Assembly: GCF_037975245.1 (NCBI RefSeq) | Contig: NC_092569.1 | Coordinates: forward strand, 26,359,668-26,423,667 | DNA: 64,000 nt | Reading direction: 5' to 3' | From: Apostichopus japonicus | Taxonomy: Eukaryota > Echinodermata > Holothuroidea > Aspidochirotida > Stichopodidae | Shown: positions 56,801-64,000 of the stretch, piece after piece | Position numbering within the stretch: the stretch's first letter is position 1 | How the letters are laid out: the number at the start of each line of letters is the position of its first letter | Notes under the pieces: model-generated | Told to the model about the DNA's origin: nothing | Databases searched by the model: none | Seen by the model: the letters and a program-made list of their open reading frames with translations, nothing else | Program-made: the position numbers and the translations under genes

Positions 56801-57634
56801 TGTGTAACGCAAAGAATATTGTCTATACCAAGGATGACAGTTTATCAGATGTTAAAATCAGATCTGTTTGCAATTTTTGATGCCGATTTGGGGACCTCTT
56901 GGATGAATCTATGGAGTGGAACGTACGGTTGAGAATTGTAATGGTTTTGCCAAAGCCTATAGGCAAAGCTATATTGAGTTGGACTGATCGAACAACATGA
57001 AATGTTTGATATCAATGCTCTTTGGGAGAATTTGAAAACTTCAGCTAATATTTCTCTTAAATTGGTAAGCCTCTACAAAACTTTTATCCGGTGTCCCGAC
57101 CCCCCCCCCCACCCCCACCCCAAAAAATCCTGCTCTGCCGAACTCTTCATTTTCCTATTGCTAATGAAATTTAAAAACAGCAACATTTGTCATTTTTTGG
57201 GCGCCTGATTGGCAGCGCTGGCTTATATTCCTACAATCCAGTTGGACTGGAAGTATAGCATATATAGTTCACCTTTGCTCTTATACGAATATTACGGGTA
57301 TGACCCTGGGGTCGTTGAAGGGAACTCTCATGTAGGGGGTTTGGAGGTCCGGAACCAGAAGAAGAAAAGATAAATGTGACATTATGCAGTTCTGAGGTAT
57401 ATACTTGTAGGCAATAAATTAGGTCTAAACTTATGTCGGCACGGTTGTTCTATTACAGAACACTATTTCTATTGTACATTCATGAATACTCACTCATATA
57501 TCATTTTTAAAAATTAGTAATGTAATGTAAAAATTAAGCCTACCTTGAGACCTCCCTCCAAGAAGCAGAACGACAGCAATCAGAAGATATATAAGAAAAG
57601 GTGATCGACACTGCTTTAATCCTCCTTTCTCCAT
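35582..57634 (-). CDS. Secreted fibrinogen-related (FReD) protein with Thr-rich stalk
   Basis: Eight exons join in frame to 1074 coding bases (357 residues plus stop): 57544-57634, 47695-47772, 46498-46584, 45495-45581, 44073-44146, 42589-42717, 38934-39198, 35582-35844. Order of parts: signal peptide (residues 1 to about 28), a short segment with one Cys, two near-identical 29-residue Thr/Ser-rich stalk units, a third partial unit, and a complete fibrinogen C-terminal domain (about residues 140-357) with GGGWT, QRRVDGSVDF, FWLGND, the DRDND calcium loop, the C-x12-C pair and the SNLNG.Y and MKIRP end motifs. FReDs (ficolins, FREPs, tachylectins, angiopoietin-like) bind sugars or acetyl groups or act as ligands; which applies here is unknown. 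N-glycosylation sites include NWT, NLT, NSS and NDT. No collagen or coiled-coil region is seen. The gene appears intact; extra small exons in the 9.8-kb first intron cannot be excluded. Confidence 0.88.
36066..37735. repeat. ~44-bp minisatellite in the last FReD intron
   Basis: Some 38 units of GTTTATGTGATGTCTTAGCA followed by TATCACTGTCTGTCATTATGCTTG. A longer variant with TTTTATGAGCTGTCGGTAATGATGC recurs in two blocks (36100-36260 and 36650-36840), showing higher-order copying. Open frames here (MLRHH...) are artefacts. Confidence 0.95.
37736..38933. other. FReD intron sequence, nothing recognised
   Basis: AT-rich unique-looking sequence without an exon or repeat I can name. Confidence 0.5.
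38934..39198 (-). CDS. FReD exon 7: central part of the domain
   Basis: After acceptor CATACAG it reads VFQRRVDGSVDFYHNWTSY, KEGFGELDHEFWLGNDKLY, NLTNQGDYQLRIDMVN and ends LGTFSGTAG plus one base before GTTTGTCC. 265 bp, phase 0 in and phase 1 out, matching the next exon. Confidence 0.96.
39316..40050. other. FReD intron sequence next to the donor satellite
   Basis: No gene or named repeat recognised between exon 7 and the satellite. Confidence 0.5.
40055..42588 (-). repeat. Satellite of FReD exon end plus 5' splice site (75-78-bp unit)
   Basis: Read on the minus strand each unit is ATGACTGACGGAGGAGGATGG then ACG|GTAAGT (or GTGAGT, once GTCAGT), followed by CTAGTATGACATCCTATAGTA and TAGACGATATATTGTATA. 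The first ~26 bases equal the 3' end of exon 6 (coding NMTDGGGWT). Donor copies lie near 40103, 40179, 40255, 40327, 40408, 40484, then, after a 1.6-kb insertion, near 42202, 42279, 42356, 42432, 42508; the authentic exon 6 donor is 42583-42588. So twelve donors in all. Confidence 0.93.
40528..42158. mobile_element. hAT-like non-autonomous insertion in the satellite
   Basis: Ends GGCGCGTATCCAGG and CCTGGATACGCCCCTG are inverted; TATACAA occurs directly outside both ends, consistent with a 7-8-bp target duplication in the satellite unit. The inside is a patchwork: an A/G-rich block (40566-40730), an inner CAGTGACGGATCGAGG end at 40782, poly(G) at 41250, and a repeated GCGCTCCGCTTAGATAGTA (41561 and 42092). 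A 200-residue open frame on the minus strand shows no domain and I do not call it a gene. Confidence 0.75.
42589..42717 (-). CDS. FReD exon 6: start of the domain
   Basis: 129 bp, phase 0-0, after acceptor TTGTCAG: MTNCLDWFNAGCNKTSTY, IIKPTNWNEPPFEVFCNM, TDGGGWT, then GTAAGT. The extra Cys in NAGC distinguishes it from the plus-strand copy at 1985-2558 (NAGF). Confidence 0.96.
42718..44072. other. FReD intron, nothing recognised
   Basis: AT-rich; small open frames lack splice or domain support. Confidence 0.5.
44073..44146 (-). CDS. FReD exon 5: last stalk segment and domain lead-in
   Basis: 74 bp between ACGATAG and GTGAAA. Reads SESVETTPKQTTTGGDCPRD then PSIE. Its first half matches the stalk exon at 46498-46584 (VETTPKQTT), so it is a stalk unit joined to the FReD lead-in Cys. 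Confidence 0.85.
44400..44600. repeat. Degenerate CCCTAA-rich tract
   Basis: Repeated CCCTACTTCCTAACCCTATT and CCTAACCCCTAACC words, about 140 bp. It resembles an eroded telomere-like or simple C-rich repeat, flanked by ATCGGCA/GAATCCG-type sequence on both sides (AATCCGTACCAATCG and CGATTC-like blocks). Confidence 0.6.
44924..44968. repeat. Perfect 19-bp hairpin
   Basis: TTGTATCTTCAGACACTTT, loop TGTGGGG, then the exact reverse complement. Flanking CAG / CTG extend it after a 2-base bulge. Confidence 0.95.
45111..45170. repeat. Double hairpin of ACCATGGAGCTA
   Basis: TATAACCATGGAGCTATAG, TAGCTCCGTGGTATA, ACCATGGAGCC, then TATAGCTCCATGGTATA: two successive inverted repeats from the same word. 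Confidence 0.9.
45172..45247. repeat. Perfect 26-bp hairpin with nested palindrome
   Basis: Arms at 45172-45197 and 45222-45247 are exact reverse complements (starting ATTAACTCCCTGTGTCCCTT); the 24-base loop contains the perfect palindrome CTGTGTTATAACACAG. Confidence 0.97.
45495..45581 (-). CDS. FReD exon 4: stalk unit B
   Basis: 87 bp, phase 1-1 (ACTGATAG acceptor, GTACAG donor). Reads TNLYSSKPVDTTPMQTTSGD then ASGSTVRE. Thr/Ser-rich, suited to O-glycosylation. Duplicate of 46498-46584. Confidence 0.88.
45942..45985. repeat. Perfect 18-bp hairpin
   Basis: CCACTGATCTGTACACTA, loop ACACTAAC, exact reverse complement. The paralogous copy of this intron near 46885 lacks it, so it arose after the 1.0-kb duplication or was lost there. 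Confidence 0.93.
46498..46584 (-). CDS. FReD exon 3: stalk unit A
   Basis: 87 bp, phase 1-1 (CCGATAG acceptor, GTACAG donor). Reads TNLYSSKPVETTPKQTTSSE then TTGSTVRE. Same splice sites as exon 4. Confidence 0.88.
47695..47772 (-). CDS. FReD exon 2: segment after the signal peptide
   Basis: 78 bp, phase 1-1, after acceptor CATCTAAACAG and before GTAATG. Reads DDSRVRGHFKCTNRQYGTSE then SNEEQ. One Cys, which could pair between chains. No match to a named domain. Confidence 0.7.
47773..50090. other. First FReD intron, left part
   Basis: No gene recognised; open frames at 48.1-49.5 kb lack domain support. A poly(C) run lies at 50092-50106. Confidence 0.45.
50110..51760 (+). pseudogene. Decayed L1/Tx1-like LINE reverse transcriptase
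   Basis: Fragments in several frames keep RT motif order: LFEIDFEKAFDS (50190), RGCRQGDPWSPYLF (50370), VQYADESTFF (50495; the catalytic Y-A-D-D is altered to Y-A-D-E), GLKIKPSKSL (50590), LLGIVF (50705), then LTVLGRITIVKSLLLP (50810) and the C-terminal NHT-type region to about 51700. Stops and frameshifts occur every few hundred bases. Wholly inactive; it lies in the first intron of the FReD gene, antisense to it. Confidence 0.88.
52300..52571 (+). pseudogene. Possible LINE ORF1 N-terminal fragment
   Basis: An open frame from about 52290 to 52571 includes MEQRQKINNLKENSIEIIDC and SSDVGRKNIIGFVKES. The last block resembles the start of the RNA-binding part of LINE ORF1 proteins that continues at 53.99 kb (FKVSGQWIVTLRNVKDA). 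The link is by position and weak similarity only. Confidence 0.35.
52705..52712. promoter_or_regulatory. CRE octamer TGACGTCA
   Basis: Perfect palindromic CRE 163 bases upstream of the THAP-domain ATG. Two more lie at 53805-53812 and 53815-53822. Confidence 0.5.
52875..53119 (+). pseudogene. THAP zinc-finger domain with one frameshift
   Basis: From the ATG at 52875: MPVRCVVGGC ... ISLHPWLKDEKN ... ADFTGPSQY, then, after a one-base shift near 53025, SSVCSEHFTKAYYDPSFLY and INQMGF to a stop at 53117-53119. This is a C2CH THAP finger: C-x4-C, the S-L-H-x-W/F-P-like block, and C-x2-H in VCSEHF. THAP domains bind DNA in transposases (P element, Kolobok) and in host regulators. Short length and the shift suggest a broken or accessory gene, or an exon with a sequencing error. 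Confidence 0.75.
53398..53672 (-). CDS. Acidic N-terminal exon with YQFEP motif
   Basis: An ATG at 53670-53672 opens MSDLEPNAATEVQIDSGSSP, which soon stops; a second frame reads EVESEDDDQANIEP, GGPEVLEPYQFEPVKRAE and ETRSELLQGTYNV, ending at a clean donor (GTG|GTAAGA). An acidic start followed by Y-x-F-E-P is typical of the multicopy P2X7-C-terminal-like (zinc ballast) proteins of aquatic animals, as I recall them; the Cys-rich part is not seen here. Two CRE octamers lie about 135-150 bases upstream. The two frames need a frameshift or a tiny intron. Confidence 0.4.
53805..53822 (-). promoter_or_regulatory. Tandem CRE octamers
   Basis: TGACGTCACATGACGTCA: two perfect CREB/ATF sites 2 bases apart, upstream of the minus-strand ATG at 53672. 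Function is inference. Confidence 0.5.
53970..55070 (+). pseudogene. LINE ORF1 with CCHC zinc knuckles, split by a SINE
   Basis: Frames read FKVSGQWIVTLRNVKDADLL, LTELGCKIRSEWTHKFY, then CNNCLGEDHLMRNC (perfect C-x2-C-x4-H-x4-C), CKQCDEQGHSES (last Cys lost) and CHRFGHKSFNC. An acidic Glu/Gln-rich tail follows (EDDEQETMEDQQDKE). The tail is cut by the SINE at 54712-54962 and resumes as EDSIEEVNKRKPHN to about 55070. ORF1 proteins of this build occur in L1/Tx1-type LINEs. Several stops; inactive. Confidence 0.8.
54712..54962 (-). mobile_element. tRNA-derived SINE with (ATAC)n tail
   Basis: On the minus strand it begins GGAGTGTTAGCTCAGTGGTTAA (A box), then GGTTCGAGTCACTC (B box), body, and a tail of about five ATAC units at 54712-54730. 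A different family from the GGAGGGCG SINE. Inserted in the LINE ORF1 remnant, so younger than it. Confidence 0.88.
55272..55668 (+). mobile_element. Full-length tRNA-derived SINE with (ATT)n tail
   Basis: Starts GGAGGGCGTTGTGGTCAAG; A box TGGTCAAGTGG, B box GGTTCGAGCCC, body with GGGCAAGGCGCTTTATCTCC and CACCCAGGTGTATAAATGGG, ends in TATTATTATTATTATCATCA. About 95% alike to the copy at 2042-2480, so the family was active recently. Confidence 0.93.
55690..55830 (+). pseudogene. LINE endonuclease fragment
   Basis: Reads DIATFISLLNQDFFP then IIGFTETWFTNDISPHLESY. The I-x-G/F-T-E-T-W-F/L block is the conserved active-site region of the AP-type endonuclease of CR1-like LINEs. Only this fragment remains. 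Confidence 0.75.
55831..57543. other. First FReD intron, right part
   Basis: No gene recognised. Poly(G)/poly(C) tracts at 56609, 56681 and 57102. CAGTGGCGGACACAGG at 56521 resembles a hAT-type end without a clear partner. Confidence 0.45.
57544..57634 (-). CDS. FReD exon 1: start codon and signal peptide
   Basis: ATG at 57632-57634, context TTCAAAATGG. Reads MEKGGLKQCRSP then FLIYLLIAVVLLLGGRSQ plus one base before GTAGGC: a basic n-region and a 15-residue hydrophobic core. Signal peptide most likely; a type II membrane anchor is the alternative because the c-region is short. Phase-1 end fits exon 2. The upstream 150 bases contain TATATATA at about 57713-57727 but no clear initiator. Confidence 0.8.
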
Positions 57635-57729
57635 TTTGAACAAATCCAAAAGCGGAAAGGGAAAAACAATCTAAGTTTATCAAATGTGTATTTTCCTGTG
57701 GTAAATTGATATATATCATATATATATGT

Positions 57730-58170
57730 CTTGCCGTCTCTGTGGTACTATAATGAAGATTAATGACTTTGCCATGTACTTATTACCATCTTCATAGAGT
57801 GATGTCCAACAAAGACACACATATAGTGACTTTTCATTGGTCATTATGTGGCTGACGTATGTAATGTTTCATGCATATTCAAGATCAACGATTGTGATTA
57901 TACAATGTGGAAGTTATATACAAATTTCGTGTTCACATCATATCAAATATCAAGTGATAACTCTGGAAGCCGCTGAGTGTCGATTGGTAGACGATACCTT
58001 TACAATATGAATATTCAATGAAAATTGCTTACTCTCAATTGGCTGTTTGTCCCTCCAACACCCAGTTAGACTGTAACAGCTCGTTAGATGTCAAGGGTTA
58101 ATTATCTTCTTTCATATGATACGTCTTGAGAAAAATGTGTTGTTGCTATGCAAAGCAAAGTCACATATGT
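57730..58170. other. Upstream region of the FReD gene
   Basis: AT-rich sequence with no gene. ATATTCAATGAAAATTG and ATTGGC blocks (CCAAT on the minus strand at 58040) could be promoter elements; unproven. Confidence 0.35.
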
Positions 58171-58266
58171 CCTACCCTTCGAGGTTTCTACACCCCCTAC
58201 CCCTATTCTCCGATTGATCAATTTTCCTATAAAATTCTTCCGACTGTTTTAGGTAGGGGGCATAGA
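58165..58266. repeat. Inverted repeat CTACACCCCCTACCCC / GGTAGGGGGCATAG
   Basis: CTACACCCCCTACC (about 58189-58202) and GGTAGGGGGCATAG (about 58252-58265) pair with one or two mismatches around a 50-base loop. It lies directly beside the U2-like fragment. Confidence 0.7.
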
Positions 58267-58282
58267 AAAGGGAACAGTGCTC

Positions 58283-58303
58283 CACTTGATCTTAGCCAAA
58301 AGG
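58283..58303 (-). ncRNA. U2 snRNA 5' fragment (pseudogene-like)
   Basis: The minus strand has 21 bases, CCTTTTGGCTAAGATCAAGT and G, identical to the near-5' segment of U2 snRNA, followed by an alignable GAGCACTGTTCC. The start of U2, the branch-site-pairing GTAGTA and the Sm site are absent or changed, so this is not a working U2 gene. It could be a U2-derived insertion or part of a U2-headed repeat. Confidence 0.65.
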
Positions 58304-58309
58304 TATGAT

Positions 58310-61300
58310 AACCTCCAAACCTGAGCACAACTCAATTTCGAAGGGAACAGTTCTTTTTCGTGTTTAATCAACGGCATATTAACCAAAGCGACAGCTAGTT
58401 CGAGGTGAAAGTCTTCTTTGAACGTCTACGTCACAATGGTATTATAAATTATTAGCTGGGAAGATGAACAAACGGCTGTGTGGATCTGACAATGAAACAC
58501 ATTGGCTGTACACAATATATTGTGTAACCACTGTAATAGGATCCAATCGACAAATATGAGTGGTTCAATATCAATTTGAATATTCATATTATCGAAAATG
58601 ATCAATTTAACGTCATTAACGGAGATATTATCAAGATCAGTGTAAGAAGTGGAGAGATCAAAGAATTACATAAGCACAACGAGTCGTGTACACGGGCAAA
58701 TGTTAGTTAACATTGTAGAAATAATATCATTGTTTTGCATCTAAGCACCCTTATTAAGCACATTTCTGAAAGCGGAGTTATTGGTCGCCCCTCAGGCTTT
58801 AGATTCGTCCCCAAAACGGACTTGGGCCAAATTTTGGGAGCGCCAACCCTCTCAAAATTGTAATTCGTAACAGAGGTTACAGTCTGTATGGTGTCATATC
58901 AACAAAGGCGGCCTTAAATAAACTTAAATTCTCTTATTCTTGAAATGGGGGAGGGGAGGGGGAGGGGGTGGTTGTCTTTCCCCCTGGTCTTTATACAATT
59001 ATTAAATTATCTAGTTCCAATATTATTTAAACATGTTAACTTTAACATTAAAATTAAAAAATGTAAAATTATGAATTATATAAATAACTAAATCCATATC
59101 TCGATAGGCATGCTCAATATACCATACCAAACCAATATCATCGAGGAGGGGGTGGGGTGGGGGGGGGGGGTTGGTGGATAGAGGGGAAGTCTGGTGGACG
59201 ACGGCTCAGTCCTCATGAGAGATGATCGGTCGTTCGCTGGAATATTGGACGATTGCTGGTCTTTAAATATGTAGATTTTCGCGTTTGGTCGCCTACTGGT
59301 GACAATGTTATCCAAAATTGTGTACCGACCAATTTATCTTGTTATTGAACAATAACGAAAATTAAATTAAAATCAACGCCAAACAAATTGCTTTTTAGGG
59401 AGTGTTTCATTTTAACAAAAGGACCTAAAAAATATTGGTGGCGATATATGGTTTTCTTCTTTTCAAATTTGGAGACATCTATTTCGCAGAGAAGAGATAT
59501 ATTTTGATAAGTTCTTTGCATATTAACAAGTAATGTTTTTTTTTTTCAAATCTTGTAACGGTGGCCCTGAAGAGACATCCGAGTTGTAGAAAATTGTCAA
59601 ATTATCAAGTTGGTGATTTGCATATATACTAGTTTACATTTACAAAAAACAAAAACAAAAAAAAAACTCGATATTTGTCGAGTTGACACGTTACGATAAC
59701 ATGACATTTGAAGAAAATTGTCAATTTGTAAATTGTCGAGCTGTGGCGTTAGATATGTAAAACTTGACAAACACGTCAATAAACAAGATAATTGATGACT
59801 CGTCAAGTTACAGTTAACATGACATCTTGACATTACATATCAAATTGTCGCGATATCGCGTAACTCATACCAGAGAATTGTTCCCTGCTTATACTTTACA
59901 CGATAGGACTATATACAACTCATTTGTCCTCTCAGAACTACCGTACTTTTCAGAATCACTTGAAGGCCTACGTGTGCAAACAATTAGAAAGCGGTGGCGA
60001 TGACATTTATGTATTCATATACCTCTTTTGTGTTTGAATGTAGCTTAAAACAGTTGTACGTCAAATTGATCGAAAACTAGGCCTATACTATTAAATGAAA
60101 GCTCTAAATTAATTTCTAGTAAAAAAGGGCAATTTAGTGTGTTAATGATAGCCACAAACTGTCGTAAAATATTCCATAAATAAAACATTATTCAGAATTG
60201 TAACTGATGTTTTTTGGAGGTTGCTATGGCAACGGATTTTATTTTCACTGATACTCCAGTCGGCGATAGATAACCAAATTTATAAAACCACACAAAAAGA
60301 AGCTATTCCAGGTGAATGATTATTTTGGCTGATGAAAGAGGAATAAATTCTAAGTTTCCAGTTGAAGTTTGAATTCATTTCATAGGCAACGTTTTCAGTT
60401 AACATCAGATTGATACTGGAGACCAAAAGTGAACTTGAAGCAAGCTGATGTGATGTCAGAAGTACAATGATAAATTTGTTTCAGGTTTTTTTGTTGTTGC
60501 TGTAGTTGAAAGTTACAAAATATATGTCCCAAAATTCCATTGTTAATCGGGGACAGTATCAGTCGGGAGATATTTACAGTCAACCGGGTTATAGGGTGAA
60601 CACCCTTTTTCAATCACAAAAGTAAAAAAAAAACACACACACAAGAGAATTTATTAGCACAACCATTAGCTAATTATAGACCTTATTGATAGTCTCAATA
60701 TGCCCCAGAAAGCACCATTTGACGTCTAAATTTGTATCGATTTCTCTCTGGGAGGACCACCAGAAACCCTAACTTGGAGTCGACTTCAACAAATCCAGGC
60801 CACAGCCCTCCTTTATAAATTCCTTCACCCGTCTCTGCCCTCCATATAGTTTCAGTCCCTACCTACTAATTGTTCGGAACTATTTTAGAACCCCCCCCCC
60901 CCCCCCATCCCCATTCAACTTTGCTCGCCTTCAAAGTGTTAAACCTCAGATGTTTAAGTGGTATACTAGACATATTCTTGACTATTAACAGTGCATATTT
61001 TTAACAGCATATCAAAATTAATTCTGTGCATAGAGTTACTCTTGAAACTTACGGACTATAAGAAGTCCGGCAAGTTTAATTAAAGAGCATAAACTGTTTA
61101 AAGATCACTTCTAAAAAAAAAGAAGAAAAAAAGGCAAACTTAAAAGTGGTATAGAAACACATCCTGTACTGAAAACAGTTTCTGTTGTAAAATTATCAAA
61201 AGTAATTTCATGCCACATGTCAATAACAGTTATCGCAACAGTTTGAGGACAAATTCATGCGTCATCGTGTTCAAATTGAGACAGTACATGTTTTAAAGTA

Positions 61301-62303
61301 AACCTTTGTACATATAATAAGCAAACAACAATGTTTTGTTCCCAATCCTGATTACAGTTATGAGGGTCACGTGATTACCTTGATTTCTTGATGCGAAATT
61401 CCCTCTCAAAAAAAAAAAAAAAAATCGAGGGAAATCGAATATTTTATTCTCGATTGTTTCACCTAGAGATATTATACTATACGCAGAATATCAGTGGGCA
61501 GGACCAGCCCTTCCCCTCAACAGGCAGAATACTGCAGAAAAATATCTTAGTATGACGGTATATATATATAAATAAACAACATGCATATGCGGTAAAACCT
61601 AAACAGGTGGGAAATACTTCAACATTGTTTCAAAACTGTCAAACTATAACACTATTTTGAATCTAAGAACACACGGTCACCCTTTTGCCGAAATTTCTCA
61701 CACCCTTCTTCTTACACCCACCACTGCGCGACTCAGTATATTACATCCCCCCCCCCCGCTCCCCACCGTACAAGGAATGTGTTTACACCCGTCAGACAAG
61801 ATATTCATGCTTACCATCTAGTAGTTCACAGGTTCTATATATATACATCCGTGGCACACAATCCTTTCAAATATTCGCCAAATTTCTGATGCACGTGAAG
61901 GGCTAATAAACAATTGAAACTAAAGTAAATAGCTCTCTTCGTGTATCCACGAAGGCCTATTTATTAACTTAACGAAGGTTTTTTAATGATATTTCTGATA
62001 TAAATGTTGGTTAATGTTTACGATGGTTAAACCGAACGGCTTACATAGCGAAAAACACAATGAACATTTAATGCCCGTTACCAAGGAAATATGTTGTTAA
62101 ACTGTGAACGAAGGATATCATTGCAAATTGTTAGCTGCATTGTATTTAAAGTCACATGCAAAAAAAGCCATACTATAAGCTTACAAAAGTTGACTTAAAA
62201 TGGAGCAAAACATAAAGTAAGAACCCCCCTCCCCAAAAAATGAAATAAAAACAGGTGAAGAGACAAACAACAATAAGATAAAATTAAAAGAGTCATATCA
62301 TTC
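58310..62303. other. Gene-poor region
   Basis: No gene supported. Simple tracts: (GGGGGA)n near 58949, poly(G) 59158, poly(C) 60891, poly(A) 61408, poly(C) 61747, (TA)n 61560. At 59580-59850 the words TTGTCAA, TTGACA, CGTCAAG and TCGAGTT recur unusually often in both orientations, perhaps an eroded foldback element. Confidence 0.45.
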
Positions 62304-63385
62304 TGTTACGATCAACTCGATCAAGGCCAGAATACACCTCCCCTTGGATTCACAACTCAAATGACTAAACAATACAGTCTAAAAATTTAACTTTACATAT
62401 AACAATAAGTATTTATTTAATTGTGTGTTCAAGGTAATTAAAATCAAACAAAGATTATTTATCAATATCAAAGCAGTTTACACTAAAACAGATTTAATAA
62501 GTTATACTATAATTTACTCACGACCTGGTGTGTGCCGCAACGCGAGCGCAGTGACCAAAAGTCCTGGCGAATATTCCAGCGAAACTTGTAGACGGACGAA
62601 TGTCCAATATTGAAGAAATCCAGCTCCCAACTTGATGACTTCCACTTCGGAGGTCGACTACTAATGAATGTCCAAGTTGTGCTTGCAGCTTGTTTATCCT
62701 TGGATTCCTGTCCTTGGGTAACTCAGAGGCCACAATAAGTAGTGCTGACTGGCACAGAACCGAAGACGGCTACACAACGATGGGCGACTTCGAAGCCGGT
62801 AAACTTGTAGCAAATCCACTAATAAAAAGACAGCTATAACTTTACTGTCAAACTAAGTGAGTATTTACTCACACTGGAATTGTAGGATTCACTTGAGCGA
62901 GAGGTTATTAAACTCCTGGAGCCAAGATGGTTAAAAACTCTCGATCTCAAATTATCAGGTGCTTATATAGCCTTTTCACAAGTCCAGAAAGATCTTGAAA
63001 TGTCCATCCATTCTAGAAGCATCTTACAGTAGCTCCAGCTCAGTTTAACCAACCCAAAAGGTCACTTCACCTTTCCAGGAAATCCTCACCTAGTGTTCTA
63101 AAAATAGCACAGGGGATGTCCCCTTGGCGGCACTCCAATGTTCTAGCTTGTTCCAATGTGTACTGTTGAGATGTTCTACATTGTTCTCAAATGTTCTAAC
63201 TCTTCTAGAAGCTTCTCAACTTTTCAAAATATTCTGCACACACCAGATATGCACACACACACACCAGGCAGTTCTATACTATGATTCTCAGATTAATATA
63301 TAATATTCTATGATATTGATTTATAATACAACTAATTGTTGCAAAAATCATACAAATTATTGAGATTACTTAGGGGCCTGTAACA
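62304..63385 (-). repeat. LTR (3' LTR) of a second LTR retrotransposon
   Basis: On the minus strand the repeat starts TGTTACAGGCCCC at 63385 and ends GATCGTAACA at 62304, giving TGTTAC/GTAACA termini and 1082 bp. A TATATAAG box lies at 62962-62969. The purine tract next to it supports a 3' LTR. The rest of the element lies right of the window; no second LTR is available for comparison, so the boundaries are tentative. Confidence 0.65.
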
Positions 63386-63400
63386 CCCTCCCCCTTAAAG
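63386..63400 (-). other. Polypurine tract of the second LTR element
   Basis: Minus strand CTTTAAGGGGGAGGG directly before the TGTTACA start of the LTR: the expected position and composition for plus-strand priming. Confidence 0.75.
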
Positions 63401-63782
63401 AAAGAAATTTTGATTGAAAAGAAAACTTTCTTAACTTTTAATTTCATATGAACATTTAAGCTTATTTAAGGCACTCATAACCTTAAAGGTTTACATACAG
63501 AATTTATTTACAATGACACCTTTTCTTTTAAAACTCTTTGCTTGTTAATGATAAACTATCCAACTACAAGGCATCAGCCATCACATTATCTTTGGGGCCT
63601 GTAACAATATCCATAATTAAAACGGTTTATGGTTGCAGCACTCTAAACATTATTGGGAGATGGTTCCATTCTTTGGCCCCAATATAAGGAAACCGTCTTT
63701 TATTAAATTCGGTTTCCTCAACCGAAGAAAAAAAGCAGCAAAAACGATATTCAACCTACACTCCCTACAAATACACACACAC

Positions 63783-63846
<64 letters not shown>

Positions 63847-64000
63847 TGGTATTTTGGTTTACTTCATAGCATGATAGCTGGGACTTAGGTTTACCTCGGG
63901 GATAGGTTTACCTGACACCAGGTAAACCTAAGTCTAGGGTCTTCTTGTTCAATCAATTTCACTTCCTTTGAGGAATGATTATTTCGAGTTAAGAGATTAC
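63401..64000 (-). mobile_element. 3' internal end of the second LTR element, with (TA)n
   Basis: If the LTR call holds, this is internal untranslated sequence; no gag or pol motif is visible. A (TA)n run occupies 63782-63842. GGGGCCTGTAACA recurs at 63595-63608, echoing the LTR start. Confidence 0.45.
63882..63934. repeat. Perfect 15-bp hairpin at the right edge
   Basis: GACTTAGGTTTACCT, a 23-base loop that itself holds AGGTTTACCT, then AGGTAAACCTAAGTC. Confidence 0.92.

Overview
The window looks like nuclear DNA from a marine invertebrate deuterostome, most likely an echinoderm. The evidence is indirect: spliced genes with GT-AG introns, an AT-rich background, many (TA)n and poly(G)/poly(C) tracts, fibrinogen-related (FReD) genes, and tRNA-derived SINEs whose central block (TTGGGCAAGGC...CACCCAGGTGTA) is, from memory, common in marine invertebrates. 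The phylum call is inference. Most of the window is repeats; two host genes can be rebuilt with confidence.

Layout. 1-2.6 kb: exons of a plus-strand FReD paralogue, one broken by a SINE. 3.6-8.0 kb: a complete but decayed Ty3/gypsy retrotransposon with 153-bp LTRs and a TGTGT target duplication. 8.9-12.4 kb: ribosomal protein S20 (minus strand), with one apparent GC-AG intron; its introns hold a foldback element and a 348-bp hAT-type MITE. 16.5-19 kb: a Penelope-like element with a GIY-YIG domain and two hammerhead ribozymes in inverted orientation, a tRNA-like repeat and a LINE 3' tail, among (TA)n tracts. 19.6-20.4 kb: a 20-bp minisatellite. 22.9-27.5 kb: a 4.65-kb foldback element enclosing a 1.5-kb palindrome. 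27.8-34.6 kb: SINEs, a second tRNA-like repeat, a minisatellite and a 986-bp hAT-type element with a perfect 8-bp target duplication.

35.6-57.6 kb (minus strand): a full eight-exon FReD gene coding for 357 residues: signal peptide, a Cys-containing segment, a Thr/Ser-rich stalk made of duplicated phase 1-1 exons, and a complete fibrinogen C-terminal domain on four exons. Its introns hold a 44-bp minisatellite, a 75-78-bp satellite whose every unit carries the 3' end of a FReD exon plus its 5' splice site, a 1.0-kb tandem duplication that copied a stalk exon, several perfect hairpins, and decayed LINE, SINE and THAP-domain sequence. 57.6-64 kb is mostly empty, with a U2 snRNA-like fragment and, at the right edge, the LTR and polypurine tract of another LTR retrotransposon running out of the window.

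The most unusual feature is the splice-donor satellite at 40.05-42.59 kb: twelve copies of an exon end plus 5' splice site in one intron of a putative secreted lectin gene.
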